DNA from: Micrococcales bacterium
GTDB lineage: Bacteria; Actinomycetota; Actinomycetes; Actinomycetales; Dermatophilaceae
Assembly: GCA_003132125.1 (NCBI GenBank)
Contig: PKWT01000348.1
Span: 3,258 to 9,639 of the forward strand
DNA length: 6,382 nt
Reading direction: 5' to 3'
Shown: piece by piece, positions 1 to 5,902 of the stretch
Numbering within the stretch: the stretch's first letter is position 1
Layout: each line of letters starts with the position of its first letter
Notes under the pieces: generated by a model
Database searches by the model: none
The model's input: only the letters and a program-made list of their open reading frames with translations
What the model was told of the DNA's origin: nothing
Position numbers and translations under genes: made by a program

Positions 1-686
1 GCCTCGGCCTCGATGCCGCCGACGCCCCAGGCGAGCACACCCAGCCCGTTGACCATCGTGGTGTGTGAGTCGGTGCCGACGCAGGTGTCGGGGTAGGCCA
101 TGCCGTTACGGTCGAAGACGACCCGGGCAAGGTGCTCGATGTTGACCTGGTGCACGATCCCGGTGCCGGGCGGGACGACCTTGAAGTCGTTGAACGCGCT
201 CTGGCCCCAGCGCAGGAACTGATAACGCTCCTCGTTGCGCTGGTACTCAAGCCCGACGTTCCGCTCGAAGGCGTCGGCCCGGCCGGCGATGTCGGCGATG
301 ACCGAGTGGTCGATGACCATCTCGGCGGGGGCCAGCGGGTTGATCCTGGAGGCTTCGCCACCGAGCTCGACGACGGCCTCGCGCATCGTGGCGAGGTCGA
401 CGATGCATGGGACACCGGTGAAGTCCTGCATGATCACGCGCGCAGGCGTGAACTGGATCTCGGTGTCCGGCTCGGCGCTCGGATCCCAGCCGGCGAGGGC
501 GCGGATGTGGCCTGCGGTGATGTTGGCGCCGTCCTCGGTCCGCAGGAGGTTCTCGAGGAGGACCTTGAGGCTGAACGGCAGCTTGGCGCTGCCCTCCACC
601 GCTGAGAGGCGGAAGACGTCGTATGACGCGTCCCCGACCTTCAGAGTCCCCCTGGCACCGAAACTGTCTATGCTCTGCTGGCTCAC
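1..686 (-). CDS. acnA: Aconitate hydratase (aconitase A), N-terminal part, cut by window edge
   Basis: This enzyme interconverts citrate and isocitrate in the TCA cycle, using a [4Fe-4S] cluster in the cytoplasm. Only the first 228 codons are present, of roughly 900 for the family; the gene runs off the left edge. My translation begins MSQQSIDSFGARGTLKV. It contains the AcnA/IRP1-type block VIMQDFTGVPCIVDLATMR (residues 84-102) with the substrate-binding Gln at about 87. It also has DTCVGTDSHTTMVNG (200-214) with the Asp-Ser-His triad at 206-208. These positions fall within one residue of those I recall for human IRP1 (Q86, D205-H207). The three cluster cysteines lie downstream and cannot be checked. 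The start is the GTG at 684-686, preceded at 5-6 nt by a strong AAGGAG (CTCCTT on the plus strand, 692-697). A 91-bp gap with an 18-bp palindrome separates it from the upstream thioesterase gene, so it is probably transcribed from its own promoter. Confidence 0.96.
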   Translation of the reverse strand, partial: MSQQSIDSFGARGTLKVGDASYDVFRLSAVEGSAKLPFSLKVLLENLLRTEDGANITAGHIRALAGWDPSAEPDTEIQFTPARVIMQDFTGVPCIVDLATMREAVVELGGEASRINPLAPAEMVIDHSVIADIAGRADAFERNVGLEYQRNEERYQFLRWGQSAFNDFKVVPPGTGIVHQVNIEHLARVVFDRNGMAYPDTCVGTDSHTTMVNGLGVLAWGVGGIEAE

Positions 687-705
687 GCCGGCTCCTTCCG
701 GAATT

Positions 706-723
706 TATCTTGACGTCAAGATA
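706..723. promoter_or_regulatory. Perfect 18-bp palindrome, probable operator for aconitase
   Basis: TATCTTGACGTCAAGATA is a perfect inverted repeat with 9-bp arms and no spacer. It lies 19 nt upstream of the acnA GTG and just outside its Shine-Dalgarno, in the only AT-rich patch of the gap. A third ATCT half-site follows at 725-728, making an overlapping 10-bp palindrome AGATATATCT (719-728). The CTTGA-N(2)-TCAAG core is the type bound by MarR-family dimers. TamR of Streptomyces coelicolor, a MarR/UrtR-type protein that senses trans-aconitate and citrate, is known to control aconitase. Whether its consensus matches this exact sequence I recall only loosely. AcnR (TetR family) controls aconitase in corynebacteria and is the alternative. 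The position suggests repression by overlap with the transcription start. Confidence 0.7.
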
Positions 724-724
724 T

Positions 725-753
725 ATCTAACCACACGCACCTGTGACTGTCAG
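725..753 (-). promoter_or_regulatory. Candidate acnA promoter (weak match)
   Basis: Reading leftward, CTGACA (748-753) resembles a -35 element. It is followed after 17 nt by TTAGAT (725-730) as a possible -10, or after 18 nt by TAGATA (724-729). Both -10 candidates are poor matches to TANNNT. The predicted transcription start would fall inside the 18-bp palindrome, which fits an operator. This is inferred from spacing and AT content only. Confidence 0.3.
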
Positions 754-777
754 GGCCGACCGCACCGGCCTCCCGGC

Positions 778-1266
778 TCAGGTGTGATGCCGCACCAAAG
801 CCTCACGCAGGTCCGCAGGGATCGGCACCTTGCTCCGGCCATCGACCGCCACGCACACGTAGGTGATCGCAACCCGGGCGCATCGGGTCCGTCCATGATC
901 CGACGCCTCGACGCGGTCAATGCCAACGCGGTCAGTCTCAATGCGGTCAATGTCATACCGGAGGCGGAAGGACGTCGTGCCCACGTGGTCCACCAGAACC
1001 CCGATCTCAGCGTGCTGGAACGCCTCCAGGCTGTCGGCCCACTCGATCTGGGCATTGCGCAGCACAGCGTCGAACCCCTGCACCCGCAACGTCGCGTACC
1101 CGTAGCCGATCGACTCCATGAAAGCGCTCATCGCTTCATCACACCACCCGAGATACCACATGTTGAAGACGACGCCCAGGGAGTCGACCTCGAAGAAGCG
1201 GACATCCACCGGATAGCGAAACACGGTGTCGTTGTTGACTACCGCTCCGCTCACGACCGGGTTCAT
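778..1266 (-). CDS. Acyl-CoA thioesterase, hotdog fold (4HBT/YbgC-like)
   Basis: This is a small single-domain hotdog protein of 162 residues, the usual length being about 130-165. It probably hydrolyses an acyl-CoA in the cytoplasm; the substrate cannot be told from sequence. The signature VRFFEVDSLGVVFNMWYLGW (residues 22-41) matches the 4HBT/YbgC motif, in which an Asp in the D-x-x-G-V-V segment is catalytic; here that is D28. The helix that follows (about 42-53) and the strand segments GVLVDHVGTTSFRLRY (89-104) and VAITYVCVAVDGR (132-144) complete the fold. Between the last two strands lies an unusual insertion (about 105-130) containing a pentapeptide repeat encoded by three 15-bp units. 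The ATG overlaps the stop of the preceding methyltransferase gene by ATGA (1263-1266), and GGAG sits 5 nt upstream inside that gene, so translation is probably coupled. Confidence 0.88.
   Translation of the reverse strand: MNPVVSGAVVNNDTVFRYPVDVRFFEVDSLGVVFNMWYLGWCDEAMSAFMESIGYGYATLRVQGFDAVLRNAQIEWADSLEAFQHAEIGVLVDHVGTTSFRLRYDIDRIETDRVGIDRVEASDHGRTRCARVAITYVCVAVDGRSKVPIPADLREALVRHHT
913..957 (-). repeat. Three 15-bp tandem repeats inside the thioesterase gene
   Basis: On the plus strand the units are GCGGTCAATGCCAAC (913-927), GCGGTCAGTCTCAAT (928-942) and GCGGTCAATGTCATA (943-957). All share GCGGTCA-x-T-x-x-CA. They are in frame and encode YDIDR, IETDR and VGIDR (residues 104-118). The reading frame is intact across the repeat, so the gene is not broken by it. 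Confidence 0.85.
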
Positions 1267-1865
1267 GACCGCTCCGACAGCGGTCGCCTTGCTACGAGGG
1301 CGAGGTCGATGGCATCTCCCTCGGGCAGATGGCGGACCACCTCGCCGAGATGTTCGACCAGCAGTCCCTCGCTTGCCGCGCGGTACTCGGCCTCGGTGTG
1401 GAGCAGCCGGGCATCGGAGGGGCCACCAACCCCCTCGGTGAGGTTGCCTAGGGCGTGGCCAATGACCACCAGCGCCCCGCCCGGCGCCAGCCAGCCGCGT
1501 GCCCGAGCCAGGACATCGCCCTCGAGATGGAGGTAGGCCAGCAGTACGAGGTCAAACGTCACCCCTGCCGGTGGCTCCCACGTTCGTACATCGGCCACGA
1601 CCCAGTCGACCTCGACGCCGAGCTCCTGAGCCCCGCGACGACCACGTTCGATCCCAACCGGGGAGAAGTCGACCGCCGTGACCTGCCATCCCAGCGAGGC
1701 CAGCCAGACGGCATGGCGGCCCTCCCCGGCGCCCAGATCGAGCGCCCGACCGGTGAACCAGGTGCGGATCGTTGCAGCCACCCAGGCGTTCGGTGCCGCA
1801 GACCACACACGGTCCGGACCGGAATACCGGCTGTCCCATTCCTGCGCACCGTGGCCCGACGTCAT
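1263..1865 (-). CDS. Class I SAM-dependent methyltransferase, substrate unknown
   Basis: This is a 200-residue cytoplasmic Rossmann-fold methyltransferase. The N-terminus has a conserved-looking WDSRYSGPDRVWSAAPN stretch (10-26). SAM-binding motif I is ALDLGAGEGRHAVWLA (41-56), followed by the acidic residue ending strand 2 in QVTAVDFSP (61-69, D66) and the adenine-contacting Asp in VVADVRTW (89-96, D92). Strand 4 is FDLVLLAYLHL (104-114). It resembles the TehB/thiopurine-methyltransferase-like group common in actinobacteria, but nothing reveals the acceptor. I chose the ATG at 1863-1865, which overlaps the stop of the upstream RNA methyltransferase gene as ATGA and has GGAG 8 nt upstream. 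A start nine codons earlier (1892) lies deep inside that gene and is less likely. The 3' end overlaps the thioesterase start in the same way. It is not an obvious trans-aconitate methyltransferase: it is shorter and lacks the N-terminal motif I would expect. Confidence 0.87.
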   Translation of the reverse strand: MTSGHGAQEWDSRYSGPDRVWSAAPNAWVAATIRTWFTGRALDLGAGEGRHAVWLASLGWQVTAVDFSPVGIERGRRGAQELGVEVDWVVADVRTWEPPAGVTFDLVLLAYLHLEGDVLARARGWLAPGGALVVIGHALGNLTEGVGGPSDARLLHTEAEYRAASEGLLVEHLGEVVRHLPEGDAIDLALVARRPLSERS

Positions 1866-3121
1866 GCCAAGGGCTCCAGCACGGCGATGCACTCGATGTG
1901 GTGAGTCATCGGGAAGGCATCAAAGGCTCTCAGGGTCCGTATTCCGTAGCCTGCGTCACGCGCATAGGCGACGTCACGCGCCAGTGCCGCCGGGTCGCAC
2001 GCGACGTAGGCGATGGCCCGCGGCCCAAGTGCCGCAACGTCCTTGATGACCGACTTGCCGGCTCCGGTGCGAGGTGGGTCGAGAACCACCAGGTCTGCGT
2101 GGATTCCCTGCCGTACCAACGGTTTCAGTACACGGTCGACCTTGCCGCGGCGCAGCTCGATCTCCGCGCGGTGCCGCAGGTTGCTCTTGGCATCACGGAT
2201 CGCGCGCGCATCCGACTCGACGGCCAGAACGGCTCCTTCGGGCCCCACCGCGTCTGCCAGCGCCAGGGCGAACAGACCCACGCCTGCATAGAGGTCCATC
2301 GCGCGCTCCCCCGGTGCCGGGGCCAGCTCGCGCAGCACGTGTGCGACGTACGTGGCGGCGGCCCCAGGGTGAACCTGCCAGAACCCTCGTGCCGACAGCC
2401 GGAACTCGGCTGCCCATGTACCGGTGTCGACGCGCTCGGTGACGTAGGGGGCGGTCGAGTCTCCCTGTGGCAGAGGCACTGCTACGGCGTGAGGCTCACC
2501 GCTCGCATCCACGACGTCGACAGAGCTGGCCCGAGGCCATCGACGATCCAGGACACCGGTCTGGATGATCCGCGTGGTCGAGATCAGGCAGTCATCGATG
2601 GGAATGACGTCGTGGCTGTGGTGCGGGTGCAGCCCTGCGGCGCCTGCGCCGTCAATGGCGAACTCGGTCCTGGTCCGCCAGCGAATCCCCTCGTCAGCGC
2701 CGGGAAGCGGCTCGACCTCAACGTCGACGTCAAGGCCGGCCAGACGTTTGAACTGCTCCACCACGACGGCAGCCTTGAGCTCCCTCTGATAGGTGAGCTC
2801 GGAGTGCTGCCAGTCACATCCGCCGCACTTGCCAGGGCCGGCGAACGGGCAGGGAGGCACCACCCGGTGTTCTGAGGGCTCGAGCACCTCGACAGCATCC
2901 CCGAGCAGGAACCGGTCGCTAGGTGCGCCGGAGGTGATCCGCACTCGCACCCTCTCGCCAGGCAGTGCATGTCTCACGAACACCACCCGACCGGCATACC
3001 GCGTGACGCAGTGGCCACCGTGGGCGACCTTGCCGATCTGTGCCTCGAACTGCGTGTCCACCAACGAGGCCCGCGGATCGTCGTCGGCGTCATGGCTCGG
3101 GACAGGGCTCAGGCTGTTCAC
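1862..3121 (-). CDS. TRAM-domain RNA (uracil-5-)-methyltransferase, TrmA/RumA family
   Basis: This 419-residue enzyme transfers a methyl group from SAM to C5 of a uridine in 23S rRNA or tRNA. Which RNA is modified cannot be decided here. The N-terminal TRAM RNA-binding domain covers about residues 22-82. It is followed by four cysteines suited to a [4Fe-4S] cluster: C91, C99 and C102 (C-x7-C-x2-C in CPFAGPGKCGGC), and C178 in PIDDCLIS. The C-terminal Rossmann methyltransferase domain (about 240-419) has motif I MDLYAGVGLFALALA (275-289), VLDPPRTGAG (346-355), the nucleophile C375 in YVACDPAALARD (372-383), and the general base E410 in FPMTHHIECIA (403-413). All expected catalytic residues are present. 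The start is a GTG (3119-3121) overlapping the transporter stop codon as GTGA. The purine run GGAGA is only about 2 nt upstream, too close for a good Shine-Dalgarno, so initiation probably depends on translational coupling. It corresponds by context to mycobacterial Rv2689c. Confidence 0.95.
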   Translation of the reverse strand: MNSLSPVPSHDADDDPRASLVDTQFEAQIGKVAHGGHCVTRYAGRVVFVRHALPGERVRVRITSGAPSDRFLLGDAVEVLEPSEHRVVPPCPFAGPGKCGGCDWQHSELTYQRELKAAVVVEQFKRLAGLDVDVEVEPLPGADEGIRWRTRTEFAIDGAGAAGLHPHHSHDVIPIDDCLISTTRIIQTGVLDRRWPRASSVDVVDASGEPHAVAVPLPQGDSTAPYVTERVDTGTWAAEFRLSARGFWQVHPGAAATYVAHVLRELAPAPGERAMDLYAGVGLFALALADAVGPEGAVLAVESDARAIRDAKSNLRHRAEIELRRGKVDRVLKPLVRQGIHADLVVLDPPRTGAGKSVIKDVAALGPRAIAYVACDPAALARDVAYARDAGYGIRTLRAFDAFPMTHHIECIAVLEPLA

Positions 3122-5124
3122 TCTCCGCGCCTGACCGAACCCGCGATCGGGCCCTCGAAACGATCTTCGGCACCCTCGGAGGAGCGCAGCTGCCAGGGAA
3201 CGCTGGTCACCATCACACCCGGGGTGAAGTGCAGACGGCCCTTGAGCCGCAAGGCGCTCTGGTTGTGCAACAGCTGTTCGTACCAGCGGCCCACGACGTA
3301 CTCGGGGATGTAGACCATGACGACGTCACGCGGGCTGCCCCGGCGTACAGACTTGACGTAGTCGACGACTGGGCGGGTGATCTCGCGGTAGGGCGAGTCC
3401 AAGGCCTTCAACGGCACGGGGATGTCACGCCGTTCCCACTCCTCCTGCAGCGCCCTGGTCTCCTCGGGATCCACGTTCACCGTGATGGCCTCGAGCAATG
3501 AGGGGCGTGTCGCCCGTGCATAGGCGAGAGCACGCAAGGTGGGCTTGTGGATCTTGGACACCAGCACGATCGCGTGCACCCGTGAGGGCAGCATCTGCTC
3601 GTCGCCAGCTTCCTCCGCGACATCGAGCTCGCGCCGCACTCTGGCGTAATGCTTGTGGATGCCGTTCATGATGACGAACAGGACCACCATCGCGGCGATG
3701 GCATAACCAGCACCCTTGATGAACTTGGTAGCGAGGACGACTATCAACACCGTGCCTGACATGAAGGCGCCGATGGAGTTGATCACCCGGCTTCGCATCA
3801 TCCGCTGCCGCACCTTGGGATCACGTTCGGTGAGCAGGTGGCGGTTCCAGTGCCGGATCATGCCGGTCTGGCTCAAGGTGAACGAGACGAAGACACCCAC
3901 GATGTAGAGCTGGATCAGGCTGGTGACCTTGGCGTCGTAGACGACGATCAGGAAGCAGGCGCCACCGGCCAGGATCAGGATGCCGTTGGAGAAGGCAAGA
4001 CGGTCACCGCGGGTGTGCAGCTGTCGGGGCAGGAAACCATCCCTGGCCAGGATCGACGCCAGCACCGGGAAGCCGTTGAATGCTGTGTTGGCGGCCAGGA
4101 TGAGGATGATCCCGGTCACGATCGAGATGAAGATGACGCCGATGTGGAAGTCAGAGAAGATGGTCTTGGAGAGCTGGCCGATGATGGTGTCCTGGGTGTA
4201 GGACTTGCCGACCGCCTTGCCTGCCAGGGTCAGCTGGACATCCGGGTTCTCCGCGTACTTGATCCCGGTCATCCTCACGAGCGTGATGATCGACATCATC
4301 ATCGTGACCGAGACCACACCCATCATCAGCAGGGTCGTTGCCGCGTTGGTGCTCTTGGGCTTCTTGAACGCCGGGACGCCGTTGGAGATGGCCTCGACAC
4401 CGGTCAACGCCGCGCAGCCGGACGAGAAGGCACGCAGCAGGAGGAAGACCATGGCGAAGCCGGCCAGACCTTGGGAACCCTGCTCCGGGATCAAGCCGAA
4501 CCGCGCACTGTCGGCCTGGGGCAAGGATCCTGTTGCCTCCCGGTAGAACCCGAAGAGCGCCATGGCGATGATCCCGGCCATGAACGCGTACGTCGGCAAC
4601 GCGAAGGCTGTTCCCGACTCGCGCACTCCACGCAGGTTCATCGCGGTGAGCACCACGACCAGCCCCACCGCGACAGGCGTCTCGTGCCCCCGCAGCATCG
4701 GCAAGGCAGCAGCGGCGTTCTGCACGCCCGACGAGATCGACACGGCGACGGTCAGGACGTAGTCGACCAGCAGGGCGCTCGCGACGGTCAGGCCGGCTCG
4801 CGGGCCGAGGTTGACCGTTGCCACCTCGTAGTCACCGCCACCGGAGGGGTAGGCGTGAACGTTCTGGCGGTAGGACGCCACCACCACGAGCATGACGGCC
4901 ACGACGACGAGGCCGATCTGCCACGAGTGGGTCGTGGCAAAAGCGCCACCGGCAATGGCCAGGGTGAGGAAGATCTCGTCCGGAGCGTAGGCCACTGACG
5001 AGAGTGCGTCGCTGGCGAACACCGGGAGCGCGATCCGCTTCGGGAGCAGCGTCTCTCCCAGCCGGTCGCTGCGCATGGCCCTACCGATGAAGAGCCGTTT
5101 GATGATCCTGCCTGATTGCGGCAC
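3118..5124 (-). CDS. KimA-like potassium transporter (KUP/APC superfamily)
   Basis: This is a 668-residue inner-membrane transporter, predicted to import K+ by proton coupling. About 12 hydrophobic segments lie between residues 31 and 493 (roughly 31-60, 68-87, 111-133, 150-167, 172-194, 222-248, 261-283, 328-359, 380-397, 404-423, 449-468, 473-493). They are followed by a cytosolic C-terminal domain of about 175 residues ending in a KimA-like HNQSALRLKGRLHF block. Residues matching the K+ site of B. subtilis KimA (D36, Y43, D117, T121, S125, T230, E233, Y377, from memory) are D39, Y46, D121, T125, S129, T241, E244 and Y407. Automated annotation usually calls this an amino-acid permease. I chose the GTG at 5122-5124 because TAGAGT ends 7 nt before it and no Shine-Dalgarno precedes any candidate, suggesting a leaderless start. 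In-frame alternatives are GTG at 5133 and TTG at 5163 (681 residues). It heads the leftward operon and lies head to head with ceoB/ceoC. Confidence 0.9.
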   Translation of the reverse strand: MPQSGRIIKRLFIGRAMRSDRLGETLLPKRIALPVFASDALSSVAYAPDEIFLTLAIAGGAFATTHSWQIGLVVVAVMLVVVASYRQNVHAYPSGGGDYEVATVNLGPRAGLTVASALLVDYVLTVAVSISSGVQNAAAALPMLRGHETPVAVGLVVVLTAMNLRGVRESGTAFALPTYAFMAGIIAMALFGFYREATGSLPQADSARFGLIPEQGSQGLAGFAMVFLLLRAFSSGCAALTGVEAISNGVPAFKKPKSTNAATTLLMMGVVSVTMMMSIITLVRMTGIKYAENPDVQLTLAGKAVGKSYTQDTIIGQLSKTIFSDFHIGVIFISIVTGIILILAANTAFNGFPVLASILARDGFLPRQLHTRGDRLAFSNGILILAGGACFLIVVYDAKVTSLIQLYIVGVFVSFTLSQTGMIRHWNRHLLTERDPKVRQRMMRSRVINSIGAFMSGTVLIVVLATKFIKGAGYAIAAMVVLFVIMNGIHKHYARVRRELDVAEEAGDEQMLPSRVHAIVLVSKIHKPTLRALAYARATRPSLLEAITVNVDPEETRALQEEWERRDIPVPLKALDSPYREITRPVVDYVKSVRRGSPRDVVMVYIPEYVVGRWYEQLLHNQSALRLKGRLHFTPGVMVTSVPWQLRSSEGAEDRFEGPIAGSVRRGE

Positions 5125-5131
5125 GACGAAC

Positions 5132-5137
5132 ACTCTA
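5132..5137 (-). promoter_or_regulatory. Leaderless-type -10 element for the KimA-like transporter gene
   Basis: Reading leftward, TAGAGT fits the actinobacterial -10 pattern TANNNT. It is followed by 7 nt and then the GTG at 5122-5124, so the transcription start would be at or next to the start codon. No convincing -35 is present: TTGCGT (5158-5163) has a 20-nt spacing, and the good TTGACG at 5140-5145 is only 2 nt from the -10. No Shine-Dalgarno precedes the GTG. Confidence 0.55.
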
Positions 5138-5172
5138 AGCGTCAAGCCAGCACAAGGACGCAATGTGCCGTT

Positions 5173-5190
5173 GCGCCGACGTGTAGGCGC
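5173..5190. repeat. Short inverted repeat in the divergent promoter region
   Basis: GCGCC (5173-5177) and GGCGC (5186-5190) are exact inverted copies separated by 8 nt. They lie 20-38 bp upstream of the ceoB -10 hexamer and between the two divergent promoters, where a shared regulator could bind. Five-base GC arms occur readily by chance in this background, so this is a weak candidate. Confidence 0.3.
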
Positions 5191-5210
5191 GAAGGGGACC
5201 GCGCTCGGTG

Positions 5211-5216
5211 TAGCGT
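5211..5216 (+). promoter_or_regulatory. Leaderless-type -10 element for ceoB
   Basis: TAGCGT matches TANNNT and is followed by exactly 6 nt (CGCTGC) and then the GTG of ceoB at 5223. No Shine-Dalgarno lies between, and no clear -35 is visible near 5188-5193. The arrangement mirrors the divergent transporter promoter and fits leaderless transcription, which is common in actinobacteria. Confidence 0.6.
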
Positions 5217-5222
5217 CGCTGC

Positions 5223-5885
5223 GTGCACTTCGTCATCATGGGTTGCGGCCGGGTCGGTGCGACCTTGGCGCTCAGTCTCGAGAGTCAGGGCCACGACGTG
5301 GCCGTCGTCGACACCAACAGCGCGGCCTTTCGCCGTCTGGGAAACAGCTTCGAGGGCAAGCGAGTGACCGGCCTCGGATTCGACCGCGACACCCTGATCG
5401 AGGCCGGCATCGAGCAGGCCTACGCCTTCGCTGCCGTGAGCAACGGGGACAACTCGAACATCCTGGCCGCCCGCGTTGCCCGAGAGACGTATGGCGTCGA
5501 ACACGTGGTGGCGCGCATCTACGACCCCGGCCGAGCCGAGATCTACCAACGCCTCGGTATCCCCACGGTCGGCACCGTGCGCTGGACTGCGGACCAGATG
5601 CTGCGCCGGTTGCTCCCGCAGGGTTCGGTCCCCGAACACACGGACCCGAGCGGTCATGTCGTCATCGCCGACGTGCCGATCAACCCGGCCTGGATCGGCC
5701 GCCGGATCAGCGAGCTCGAGTCGACCTCGGCTGCCAGGGTTGCCTACGTGACGCGTCTGGGCGACGGCATCCTGCCGGGTCCGGACACCGTTTACCAGGA
5801 CGGGGACCTCGTCCACGTCATCACGACCAGGGCCGCGCTCGCGAACGTCGAGCAGACGCTCGACGAGACACCGCCGGTCCACTGA
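5223..5885 (+). CDS. ceoB: TrkA-type RCK potassium-uptake regulator, first of pair (CeoB)
   Basis: This is a cytoplasmic regulatory subunit that binds NAD(H) and gates or activates a K+ transporter, 220 residues long. The RCK_N Rossmann domain (about 1-125) opens with MHFVIMGCGRVGATLA, giving the G7-x-G9-x-x-G12 dinucleotide motif, and D30 at the end of the second strand in VAVVD favours NAD. The RCK_C (TrkA_C) domain spans roughly 138-215, including IADVPINPAWIGRRISEL (149-166) and DGDLVHVIT (193-201). Single-unit RCK proteins of this size normally form oligomers, and a mixed complex with the CeoC homologue next door is likely. The start is the GTG at 5223, chosen for the -10 element 6 nt upstream and because MHFVIMGCG is the typical N-terminus. 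No terminator is seen after the stop, so it is probably co-transcribed with ceoC. It corresponds by context to mycobacterial Rv2691. Confidence 0.93.
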   Translation: MHFVIMGCGRVGATLALSLESQGHDVAVVDTNSAAFRRLGNSFEGKRVTGLGFDRDTLIEAGIEQAYAFAAVSNGDNSNILAARVARETYGVEHVVARIYDPGRAEIYQRLGIPTVGTVRWTADQMLRRLLPQGSVPEHTDPSGHVVIADVPINPAWIGRRISELESTSAARVAYVTRLGDGILPGPDTVYQDGDLVHVITTRAALANVEQTLDETPPVH

Positions 5886-5902
5886 CAACCAGCATTCGAC
5901 CA

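Noticed and set aside
756..777. GC-rich hairpin (CCGG-N4-CCGG) after the thioesterase stop as a terminator
   Set aside because: The stem is only 4-5 bp and there is no following T run, so it is not convincing as an intrinsic terminator.
235..1536. Long open frame on the plus strand across acnA, the thioesterase and the methyltransferase
   Set aside because: It is the antisense of three well-supported genes, has low-complexity Arg/Ser/Pro-rich translation, no recognisable motif, and spans the acnA operator gap. It is an artefact of high GC content.
1263..1865. Methyltransferase as trans-aconitate methyltransferase, given the nearby aconitase and TamR-like site
   Set aside because: It is about 50-60 residues shorter than Tam enzymes, and its WDSRY...VWSAAPN start differs from the Tam N-terminus as I know it. 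The palindrome is in front of acnA only.
1866..1892. A start nine codons upstream for the class I methyltransferase
   Set aside because: It would overlap the RNA methyltransferase gene by about 30 bp. The ATGA overlap start with GGAG 8 nt upstream is better and matches the other junctions.
1772..2875. Long plus-strand open frame opposite the RNA methyltransferase
   Set aside because: It is antisense to a gene with intact catalytic motifs. Its translation has no domain I recognise and no plausible start signal.
3838..4998. Long plus-strand open frame rich in Asp, His, Gly and Arg opposite the transporter
   Set aside because: The composition is the mirror of hydrophobic transmembrane codons on the other strand. 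No motif is present.
5140..5145. TTGACG as a -35 box for the transporter gene
   Set aside because: It is a perfect-looking hexamer but only 2 nt from the -10 TAGAGT. No -10-like hexamer occurs 16-18 nt downstream of it.
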